Shown: one piece after another, positions 13,255 to 28,100 of the stretch
Layout of the letters: every line of letters starts with the position of its first letter
Numbering within the stretch: position 1 is the stretch's first letter
Source of the DNA: Cheilinus undulatus
Lineage: Eukaryota > Chordata > Actinopteri > Labriformes > Labridae
Length of the DNA stretch: 64,000 nt
Assembly (NCBI RefSeq): GCF_018320785.1
Contig: NC_054881.1
Location: 23,622,275 to 23,686,274 of the forward strand
Reading direction: 5' to 3'
Program-made: the position numbers and the translations under genes
The notes under the pieces: model-generated
The model's database searches: none
Told to the model about the DNA's origin: nothing
Seen by the model: only the letters and a program-made list of their open reading frames with translations

Positions 13255-13385
13255 TTTCATAAAAAATGAAATAAAGGAACAGATTGCAAAGTAAAACACA
13301 AACAATCCCAAAATACCAAATCCGAAAGGGACAAAATTAAAAACAAAAGACTATACAAAGCAACATTTCAAACACAGCTGAGAAA

Positions 13386-16933
<3,548 letters not shown>

Positions 16934-17030
16934 CTTAATTTTGTCTTTGAAACTAATTCCTTTGTTGTTTCTTCTTGAACGAATCTGCAACGTGCGCTCG
17001 TCTCTTTAGCGTACCTTTTGGAGCCTTTTT
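16934..17030 (-). other. snrpd3: snrpd3 untranslated exon 1 (approximate 5' end)
   Basis: A donor (AAG followed by GTAACATT on the mRNA sense) marks the exon end at 16934. The 5' edge is not defined; it is placed just inside the promoter motifs at 17031-17103. Confidence 0.5.
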
Positions 17031-17103
17031 CCGCCTACCCACAATGCCACGGCGGGTCAACTGCTTCCGGTTGAATTCCGCGTTGCATTATGGGACTTGT
17101 ATT
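17031..17103 (-). promoter_or_regulatory. snrpd3 promoter with two ZNF143-like sites and an ETS-type core
   Basis: TACCCACAATGCC near 17034 and, on the minus strand, ATACAAGTCCCATAATGC (17084-17103) both resemble the ZNF143/SBS motif (ACTACAATTCCCAGAATGC type). GCTTCCGG between them fits the ETS core found in housekeeping promoters. The block is GC-richer than the flanks and lies immediately upstream of the proposed first exon. Confidence 0.55.
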
Positions 17104-19090
17104 TTACGTCTATTGATTCTTTTTTTTTCAATATCATTCAACATTTGAAAAAATATAATTTTTAATATAACTATTTCCGTAAGAATGTATTTATTTTTAT
17201 TATTAATATTCACTATATATTTGTTTATCCTATTTATCGAATTATTTCATTTATCAATTCATTTTTATTTCATACTACTTTTTAAATAATTGAGGTTTTT
17301 TTTTTAAATATCAACAGTAATAGGTGTTAGGAAAGAGGGAATTTTTTCTGGAAAGCTCCTCTGAAAACCTACTCAGGTGAGGAATAATTAGATAAATCTT
17401 TGTGGTCTGACTTTTGATATTTCATACTTACAGACTGGATGACTAAAGGAATCTGCATGTGTATTCAGCACCATGATTAAGAGTTTCCACTTTGTCCATA
17501 CATTTCCACGCCAAAAGAAAAAAAGAAACTCCCACAGGGCTAAATGATTCTGAAAAAAGTATTGATTTGTGATTATTTTTGACTAATATTGCAACTTTGA
17601 TATTATTTGTGGTATTGAAGAGTGCCCAATTTTATACCATTACTCTCTTTTTAATTGTAAAGATTTTAAATGATTATTGATAAGGTATTATTTGTAATTG
17701 CTGCATGTAAAAAACAAAACACGTAATTTGTTAGTTTGTTTTCACATATGTATAAAGGACATCAATTCGACATATTTAAATCAAATCCTCCCACACAAAC
17801 AATGGCATCAAACATGCTATAGCCTACTTATTGACTTTTTTAGACCAGGTGCAACATGGCATTCTTTCCAATAGATATGAGAAACCAGGTGTTTTATGTT
17901 TAATGTGGATCCAGTACACAGGAATAGCCCAAGTAAAAGCAGCATAATCCCTCATCAAGCACTGATGTTGCCTCTAGGAAACTTGTGCATGTTCTTCTGC
18001 AAACAGAGTGCAGACAATTTTTGCATGACACTATCATCCCTTAAACAGGTAGTATTTGACTAAATGGCATAACAGGGCTCTGTGCTGGGTACATCATGTC
18101 ATCATGGACCTTACTACAGCTTTGCATGTGATTACAAAACAAATGATGATAGTAGATTCTGATGCCACTTTGGCTTCTTCCATCCAGTCCCTTGTTTATT
18201 TTGAGCTTTTATGTTTTTTTATTGCATATAAATGACTCAGATTGTAGCAACCACAATTACATAATTTCCATAACTCTTATCTGAAGCTTATCAACATATC
18301 ACAAGAAAACAAAGCACTAAAATGAAATGGCTTTATTCAAGCTACATTGTGTAATATACAACTGATATGCTTGTTTTTAGAATGAACTCTGATGACCTGA
18401 ACACATACCCATGTATGTTTATTCCTGGATACCTGACTCTAGGATTGCACGTAAATGTTGCTTAATGCAAGACTTTCCCGCAATGGGAGAGCTTTTAAAT
18501 GAGGAAAGAGAAAGCATAATGGCATAATAAAAGACATCATCAAACCAATCTTCATTTGATTTCCATTGCATTAGGTTTATTGACTGGCCTCGGCAGCCAG
18601 GCTACTCTGTAAACACCTCTAGCTGAGTAGTCTGTGGTCATGTGTATGCACTTTAAGAGTGTATGAGAGTATACGCCTGTTTTTCCACTCTCCATCTTAG
18701 CATGTATGACTCCAGGAGTAGCCACACTACAAGCATGCGGATTGATATTTGAATGGATCGAACAGGCTCTTTGTTATGAATGGGTGGTTGGCAACAGGCC
18801 TGCATAGTAGGCTATGGGGTCCTTGATGCATTTTTCATACAGTTGTTGAACCAGCTACAAAAGTCTGTTACTTTATCGATGGGGAATTGCTGATCAATGT
18901 AGCAACATCAAAGTTTCTGTCACAAATTGTTAAATACTATATTCTTTAGCATATTTGTGCAAGGAAGATGGAATTATATTATACTTTATACAGGGTTGTT
19001 AAATCTGCATATTCTGACAGGACTCTTTTTGGTGCATTTTAGACCATGAGCAGCATTCAAAGCCACAGTGAATTAAAATAATGTAGGCAC
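17104..19090. other. Intergenic DNA, snrpd3 to 19-kb transposon
   Basis: Very AT-rich directly upstream of snrpd3 (17104-17320). No coding region, repeat family or RNA gene recognised. Confidence 0.5.
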
Positions 19091-20436
19091 TTACAAATCC
19101 TTTTCAACCTATATTCTATTGGTATATATACATAGCTTAAAGACCAGATATTCAGTATTCAAACGGATAAAGTTAATTGTTTGTTTGGAAATAAACACAC
19201 ATTCTGGTACTTACAAATTTTTCAAAAATAGTTGGGGCATGGGCAAGAAATTACTGGGAAAACTGAGGAGTGATCAAAAAACCCTGAAACATTCCACAGG
19301 TTAGTAGGATGATTGGTAACAGGTGATAGTACCATGGCTGGGTATAAAGGTGCACCCACTGAAAATCATTGGTGATGCAAGGTTCTCCACTTTGAAAGAC
19401 TGCATGGGTAAATAGTCAAACAGTTCATAAACAATGTACCTCAACATAGAATTGCAAGGAATTTAGAGATTTCCCTATCCAGTCTATAATATCGAAGATT
19501 CAGAGAATCTGAAGAATTCTCTGCACTTAAGGTACAAGTCCAAAAACAAATACTGGATGCATGTGATTTTTAGTCTTTTGGGTGGCACTGCATTAAAAAC
19601 TGTGTCATTCTGTGATGGCTCTCACTATGTGGGCTCAGGAAACACTGTGGAAAACCATTTTTGGTTTACACAGTCAAATCCATCATGCAACAAAATAGCC
19701 AAATATTAATGTCTTCCAAAAAGTGATGCCAACTTTTCTGGGCCCAAGCTCATCTAAGATTACTGACCCAAAGTGGAAAAGTGTGCTATGGTCTAAAGAG
19801 TCCACGTTTCTTTTTCTTCTTTTTTTTTGGGGGGGGGGGGAATAGCATCTGTGGAGTCTTCCATGCTAAAGAAGAAAAGGAATAGAAAAGCATCTGTGAT
19901 GGTATGCGGGTGTATTAGTGCCCATGGCATAGGTCACTTGCACATCTGTACATCCAGGTTTTAGAGCAGCACATGCTTCCATCCCAGAGATGTTACTTCT
20001 TATTTCACTAAGACAATGCCAAGCCATCCTGCACAAGATACAACAGCACGGCCTCACAAAAACAGAGTGCAGGTGCAAGACCTGTCTCTCACTGAAAATG
20101 TGTGGCAGATTTTGGAGCCAAAATATCACAACGGAAACCCTGCACTGTTGAGCAGATTGACATGTAATTCACGCAAGAATGGGAAAGGATTCCACTTTCA
20201 ATACTATAAAAATTAATGCCCTCAGTCCACTTACAGTGTTGGTAGAAGAAAAGATAACGTAAGACAGTGGTAAACATGCTCCTGTCCCAGCTTTTGTGGA
20301 AGATGTTGCAGGCAACAAATTCAGAATGTGTTCAAATTAAACAAGCCAATAAAGTTAACTAGACTGAACATTTAATAAATTGTCTTTGTTCTGTATTCAA
20401 TTGAATACACTTGGAAAAGAATCTCCAAACCATAGA
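19090..20436 (+). mobile_element. Decayed Tc1-like transposon, copy 1
   Basis: The order of segments follows other copies in this window: TTTTCAACCTATATTC, TTGGGGCATGGGCAAG, CAATTGCAAGGAATTT-like sequence, GATTCAGAGAATCTG, GCATCTGTGATGGTATG, TTAGTGCCCATGGCAT, CAAGACAATGCCAAGCCATC, CCAGCTTTTGTGG, and the tail TGTCTTTGTTCTGTATTCAA. These correspond to helix-turn-helix and DDE transposase codons, but the frame is broken many times. A T9-G12 run at 19824-19840 replaces part of the coding region. No terminal repeat is intact. Confidence 0.8.
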
Positions 20437-21108
20437 AATGAATAAGCTGAACAATCAGCACAATTATTACAACTTCTGTTAATACAACATAGCCTGCTGT
20501 TATTATCTCTTTACTTTCTCTTTACTAGTGTTGTGTTGTATGTTTGAATGTTTATTTGTGTCTTTCCTTTCTCAGTAAAGCACTTTGGTTGACTCATGCT
20601 GTTTTAAATGTCCTATACAAATAGATTTGACTTTGACTACTTTGGCACATTTAACACAAGATCGGCAAAAAGATGAGATATCACTTTGCCCACAAGGGGG
20701 TGGCCAAAGCTGATACATACCAAAAGTTTCTTATAGGAGCCTTTCATATGAAATTATCAACTTAAATGTGCTTCATTTTTAATGATGTGCAGTTAAGTTT
20801 GTTGATGAAATGTTTTCGTGATTAGTTGGTGGTGACTGAAATTCATGCAGTTTTTTCTTTACAGAAAGTGGCATTGCTTATGAAAAACAGTAATCAGGGA
20901 TGTATTTAAGACTTTAATTCTCCAGTAAGTTATTATAATACAGATAAGTAATAAAAATGATTACCTGATGTAACATTGTTAAAAAATGTAGATCAAGAAT
21001 TTAAACGTTTTAAGTGTTACATTGCGAGACAGCTCAGTTTGAAAGTGTTGTTTTCTGCAGATAAAATCAGGCAGTTTGATTGACATTCAGCCTTCAGAAA
21101 TACCATGA
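20437..21108. other. Intergenic DNA with a retroposon-like tail
   Basis: The stretch 20572-20640 (AAAGCACTTTGGTTGACTCA, then CCTATACAAATAGATTTGAC) resembles the 3' tail of fish LINE/SINE copies. The rest shows nothing recognisable. Confidence 0.4.
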
Positions 21109-21113
21109 GTAGA

Positions 21114-21119
21114 TTTATT
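21114..21119 (-). terminator. adora2a: Candidate adora2a polyadenylation signal
   Basis: AATAAA on the minus strand about 95 nt after the stop codon. Alternative sites further down are possible. Confidence 0.45.
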
Positions 21120-21211
21120 GTTCTGGTTGATAAGTTGAGGCTTCATTCATCATTTTTGATGCCATGTTTGACTTGAGTTACATATTTTCAAGCCATTATA
21201 ATAAATGTTTG

Positions 21212-22146
21212 TCAGGAGACTTGTGTTAACTCTGATGAGCTGATGCTCTCAGTCTGTTTGAGAGAGAAAGCCTGAACATTCACAAAAGAAATACAACTCC
21301 CACTGTCTTTTACTTCCAAAATGTCACTTGTTCCTCTCTCTACTTCAGCATAACCCATTATGCATGGCTGCTTTATTGACAGGGTACTTCCCTTTGTTTG
21401 GTGTCCGTTGGGTAAGCAGCTGCTGGGTGCAGTATCTAACTTTGACGTCCAGTGGCAGGAGGCTTTGGTTGGAGTTCCATCAGAACTGGGATCCAGGACG
21501 TAACTATTTACTACTGTCCCACACGATGAACCCTCTTTACTGATACCAGAGGAAGTCCGCATGATGCTGGTGCTCCCCATATGACTTCTCTCACCATTCC
21601 CAGCAGCAAAACCATGTCCATCCCTGCGCCCAAGGATGTGCTGATACAGGATCCTCCTAAAAGTCTGTCTAAACTCTCGGATGCGGTAGGCGTAGATCAG
21701 AGGGTTCACTACAGAGTTGGCATGGGACAAAATGATGGCAATGTTCATCACCCACAAATGTACTCGCCGACAGTCCTCACACAGGTGGTGAAAACAGTTA
21801 ATGATGTGAAGCGGAAGCCAGCACAGAGCAAACAAACCTACGATGATGGCCAGAGATTTAGCAGCATGCACTTCCTTCTGCAGGGTAGAGCGAGACGTGC
21901 TGGATGATGGAGGGATTTCTCCAGTAGCAGGTGCATTTGCAACTTTCAGCCCAATCAGGCGGAGCTGTCGCCGTGCAGCCATGAAGATGTGGACGTAGAT
22001 GACCAGCATGATTATCAGGGGCAATAACACACAACCAAAAAAGTTGAAATAGATCATGTAGTCCATGGTAACCACTTTTTCAAACAGGCACACTGTCAGG
22101 CCTTCAGGGCAGGTGTTGTTGCTGATCTCAGCTGTGGCATTCCAAC
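21212..22146 (-). CDS. adora2a: adora2a coding exon 4 (last)
   Basis: The acceptor TTTTCCAG precedes 22146. The exon reads [20 protein letters not shown], then TM5, the third loop with [21 protein letters not shown]6, TM7 and the long Ser/Thr-rich tail, ending TQVS and a stop at 21212. Confidence 0.95.
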
Positions 22147-25100
22147 CTGGAAAACAGAGACAAAGGTGATTATTGCTTCTTTAATCTAATGCCAACCAAA
22201 TACATTGTTGTACTCTATTTTCCATATTAATATGGGAGGTAAATGTGCTTGACTGTCAAGTTTTTGTTCTAATGAAAATTGATTTTGAAAATGTATGGCT
22301 AATGAGGTGATGTTGCAGCTGAAAGTTGGGTATACTAGGAGATTTATTTACTGCAGGTGCATACATCCTTTATCCATCCATCATCCATGTCATTGGGCAA
22401 GGGGCAATGTTACACACTGGACTGGTCTTCGGTAAATTCAAGGCTGACACATGAAGACAAGCAACCAAGCACACTCACACCTAAAGGCAACTTAGAGTCA
22501 TGAATTAAGCTAACAAGCATGTCTTTGATCTGTGGGAGGAAGCATCCAGAGTATCCAAAGAGAACAAACATGCATGGGGAGAACATGCAAACTCCATACA
22601 GAAAGGCCCTGTAAGACTGGGATTCAAACCAATAACCTTTTTGCTGTTTGGCAACAGAGCTAACCACTGCACCACTGTGCATACAGGCTCACACATGTAG
22701 GGGAAACAGAGAAACACGTAGAGATTCTAAGCTATTCATGAGGAGAATTGTTTGAGGTCTACTGGACTTAGCATTCTGTAAATGCTGATTAGTCTGATAG
22801 TGTTGAAAATTTAAAGAAATGTACAACAATTATCTTCAGAATTGTGTTTGCTTGATCAGTATTGGGCATCAATTACCTCTGCAAAGCTCTATTTTGCACT
22901 TATATTACTGTGTCATTCACTCTCCTACTTGTGAGTGGCCTACCTGAAACCATTATATATTTCTTACAAATAATCTGTGAAAAACCTTGATAGAAAAACA
23001 AGGAGCAACAACCATTGTTGAGTCTGTCAAATGTGAAAACTGTTGACAATTTTTGTTTTGCTGATGTGTCCAAAGTATAAATTGTTGTATAATCACGTAC
23101 CAGCACTTTAAAAAATGTAACACATTGTCACTGTGCGGAAGCATTGAGAGGATGACAGGGTCTCCAAGAGGTGACTAAATTTATGATAACTGCATTTTCC
23201 ATGAATCCAGATCCCAAAGACTGCAAAAGATTCAATATTTGACTAAACCTGGGGTCGGATGCTTACTCCCCATGTGAAGTCACTAGGTGTAAAATCTGAG
23301 AACGGCTTGTTTTAGCACACATTTTCTGAAAGGTGGAGAAAGAGAGGGGGATAGGGAATTAATTTTTCTGGTATTTGAGCAGATTGTGGACAGGCCAGCA
23401 GCACATACTTTTGTCAGAAAAGCCTGAGAAAGTGATTTTTGCATATGTCCCCTTTAATATGTGAATATATCTAGTCTATAACAGTTTATACAACAAATTA
23501 TGAAAGTTTAGGGCTGTACTGTGAGAATTTGCCAAATTAAAAATAAGGTAAAAGTTTAGCTGGTGTTAAAATCAAACTAGATTAAGTCAGAAATCCTGGG
23601 TGCGCTGATCTTGTTTTAAAATAGGCTGCAGCCCGAAGTTACAAACACGTCCAACAACCACAGAGCGATGTTTTCACAGGTTACATAAAGTAAGAAGTAG
23701 ATTAATAAGTAGTTACAGTACATAGAATCAACTGCTATAAGGCTTCGTTTTCACAAAACTTAAGCATTAATTAAGTTTCACATCCTTGCAGATAGACCAG
23801 ACTGATGTGAGCCTTCGGGCTCTGCTTTGTGCACTTAAAATCAGGTCCAGATAAACGTCAGGAAACTTGATTTGTGGCCAGATACCAATATCCACAAACT
23901 AGGAAACAGTTTGGATCTCTGTTGAGTCCAAGTATCTCCGATTTAAGCAGATATCAGTCAGTTTTTCTCCCGTTTTTGCCCGCTCCTCACAGCGCAGACT
24001 TCTGTGTTTTGCAGCCCAGAGCAGAGCAGCTGAGCGGCTGTGTGCCACGCTGACGTGACATCAGTGCAACCCCCTGTTGTTGTGTGTGTAGCTCCACCTT
24101 TTTGGTACGGATAACTAAGATTGGTGACCGTACGGAAGGGTGCTGAAAAGTGGGACAGTATGGGTCGGGTTTTTTGGGGCCCTTTCCAACTTTTGCACTA
24201 TGGAAAAGCAAAAAAAAAAAAGCGTGCCATTCTGTACTGAACTGAGCCGGACCACTTGGTGGAAACGACCTATAATAGGATCCCCATTATCTACTGCATT
24301 GCTGCAGCTATTCTTTCTGGGGTCCACAACAACCTAACATTGTGACATTTTTCTACTTAAAATCGCCATAACATCACTAACAGGATGTTCCAGGACAAAC
24401 AGGAATTGTGTTTGTCATCAGCCCTCTATGAAAGCTTATAAGAGATCATTTTTATCTGCACTGTAATGATTTAATGTTATTAACGCACATTTAATCTAAC
24501 TCACATAAAAAGTGCTTGAATTTTAAAGATTGATGCCAAAAAAACAATTTTCATTTTTATCTTTGGGTAGGCATGACTCTAGACTTAAGAATCTGAAATC
24601 AGGTCACTCTTAATTGGTGCATCACTGGTAAATGGGCCTGTAGAATGTAAAATATTAACTCCAGCATATTTTATATTGTTGACACAAAAGCATTGAACTG
24701 TGTACAGCATACTGACCCTTTTGTGTGTTGTTTTAGGTGGTACTGTTACAATGCAATTTAAAGATGGGCACAACTTTTCATTGCATATTCTTGCCCATGA
24801 TTTATAAACCATCACATTTCCTGGTTGGTAAAATGAATTTTGTATTTACCGTACTCAAATATTCCAAGTAATTAATCTATTTGTCTCAAATGTGGTAAGA
24901 AGTCTCTCTGTAGCAAAATGTCTCACCTCATATGCACATTGCACTAATCATCCATCTTAATGTTACCTACCTCATGTAAATCTGCCCACACCCTTGGATG
25001 TTTTATGATAATATCTAGTCAGCACCCTTTGCACATCTTGAAACATTCTATCACTGCACACAACTTGTATATACTGGAAATAATACCTACAAGAGCCTTT

Positions 25101-28100
25101 ACATATTTAAATATTAATTTTTTCATACTTTTTTCAGTTTATTTATTTTTTGTGGTCAATGTTTAATTCCTGTACAATGAGAGCAAAGCTGACCGGAGTC
25201 AAATTCCTTGTAAGCATACAGCCAGTAAAGCTGATTCTGAATCTGAAATTGAAACTGGGTGTCAAAGCTCCTAAAAAAAAAGACTGAATGATGAAGCTGA
25301 ACATTAGCAGCACTTTCAAAATGTGTTTATATTTACCAACATGAATACCCACCTCTGTTCCAGCCCAGCATCGGTGTCAGTCCAATGCCCACTGAGAGAA
25401 ACCAGCAGAGTGCGATGATGGCCTTTGCCCTCGTCCCGGTCACCAGGCTGTTGTACCTGAAAGGCAGAGCAGAAGAAAAAACTGCACGTTAGAGCTACAT
25501 TTTATTTTATCTTATCTCAGCATAGTGGTATCCTTTCAGACAAAGTCTATAGTATGGAATTTAAACATGAAAACAGTGGTTGTACATTGAAGCATTTATA
25601 TAGCTTTTTCTACAGAGTCGAAGCAAGATTTCAGCTTTTATTTCATGTTTTAAAATGCTGCATGGATTTGGTTATGAAAATAATGTGGCTAGAGCCTGTA
25701 TGTTCTATGCACATTGTTGCAGTACTTAGTTTAACATTTGGGTGAATGGTGAATGTGCATGCTTCGAATCTGCAGAGCATTTTATAGACAGTCACACTCG
25801 TGTCTTACTCATCTGAGACTTCTTGATAACTCAAAGCTCTAAGAGTTTTATATCCTGTTAAGATGAGTAAAATCCAAAAATGACATCACTATCAGATCAT
25901 TGATTGTGCTGACACAGATGAAGACTGTCATCCTTAAAAAAACTCTGTAAACATGTAGACTTTACTATACTTTGGCAGACTGGGTTCACTCAGGATCCAG
26001 CTTGGATCCATCCATCCATTTTCTATTACACTTATCCCCTGTTTGGGATTTGGGGGAGGTTGGGCTGGAGCCCAGCCCGTGAGAGGCGCGCACACCCTGG
26101 ACTGGTCGCCAGTCAATCGCAGGGCTGACATATAGAGAGAAACAACCAGGCATGCTCACATTCACACCTATGGCCAATTTAACCTAACAAGCATGTCTTT
26201 GGTGGTGGGAGGAAGCCGGAGTACCCAAAGAGAACCCACGCATGCACAGGGAGAACATACAAACTCTGCACAGAGAGGCCCTGACCGGGAAGAGTACCAG
26301 GAACCTTCTTATTGTGAGGAAACACAGCTAACCCCCTGCGCCGCTGTGCAGCCCCAACTTGGATTCAGAGGATTTTTTGATATGGTTGCAATATGTGTTA
26401 AACAATTATTGACAGGATTGTGTTTGATTAAACATTCAACACTGGACATTTTTGGATTAATGATTCAGTTATTTTTTTTAAATGCAGGCAAAGCCATATT
26501 GAAGTAGGTAAAAGTCCTGTTAGCTTTTAAATTTCCTTTCATTATAACTAACTTTATAACATTATTGAACATGATTCTGGTATCATAACAGGCTTAATAA
26601 TTTATACATGAAAATACTATGACACAGACTTTGTAGTTTAAGGATTTATTAATCTGCCCTTCACTTCCTGCCGTCAGAGGCAGTGTGCTAATTTAGTAAC
26701 AGGAGTAAAAATAGGGAATCAGCATGAATAACTACAGCATTCTTGGTAACATCACCCCACCTTCATCCATTGTCTCATTCGACTGAGCTCTTTGGTGGAC
26801 CGAGTGGCAGCCAGTAGGCTATAATAAGCACCCTAAAACTCTGATGATTTATTAGCCCACTGGTCTTTGGTGCCAGGGTTGTGGCACCAGGGTGAGCCAC
26901 AAAAACACACACAGGCTGTTATGCAACTGCTTATGCAAATGTATCACCTGCTGTGGCTTTTACATGAAACCTCTGCTCATAACAGGAGTGAAGAATGTAG
27001 CAAACAAAAGTGTCTTTGGAAACACACATGAACCATATGCATCAATTGTGTGTCAAAATGCCTGTTGCAGAAACATGCTGTTATGTAAGCTGCAAAATAA
27101 GTTTGCTGTTTTAAAGAAATCACATTCAATGGGTGCTGATTTACATGGGTGAGAATGATCAAAGCTTCAGCATGTTTAATCCCTCAAACAGCACACAAGC
27201 TGTAACCTAATAAAGCCTGTAGAGGCATACATCTCTGTCTGCACACAACCGGCCAGGATAGCCATAATCGAATGAGATCTCTCCGTAATTCAATGTGTTT
27301 GCTGTGCCACTCCATGTGTGGTTTAGACGCTTACGATGTTTAATGGTTCACACACACTCTTCTCTGACCTGACTGCCACATGTGACAGAGCAACAGGTTC
27401 AAAAATGTATAAAGTCTTGTGTTCTCTGTTTGTCTGTGGCGTTTTAACTCTCTTTCCTGTTCACCTTGTTTTTGTATGTCGCCTAACAAATGTACAAAAA
27501 CAAAAAAGAAAACAAAAAAGAAAAATGGACAGAAAAAAGATCTATGCTGGTTAAGAACCATCAATTCCATCTTTTACAGTGAAATTTGAACTCAATTAGG
27601 TAAAAAAAAATGTAAATCAAAGTTGATACTTTTCAAGGCTTTTTGATCATTCTGACCTGAGCGGGTTCTTGATGGCGATGTAGCGGTCCACAGCGATAGC
27701 CAGCAGGCTGAAGATGGAGCTCTGAGTTAGGATGAGGACGAAGCAAGCGATGAACAAGCAGCCGAAGAATTGGGCACAGAAGCCGGTACTGGTTTAATCA
27801 AAAGAAAAACAGGTTATGAAAAACATGCTCTGTTTTTACAGTCTTGAAAAAATAAAGAGTAATGTTATTACAGTCATGATTCTAAACTTTTTTTGTCTGA
27901 GAAGTTAAGTCAGACATGCTCTTTTAATATTCCTGATTCCCAAAACCAAATCTAGTATCTAGACTTGAATAATAGTTGATAACAAGGACCAGGGCTAGAC
28001 TGGAAATCTGGCATACAGGGCTTTGCCCTGGTGGGCCAACATACAGGACTGGTATGATTTTTCTTTTTTTGTTTTCCTTTTTTATGTACTTTTGTTTGAG

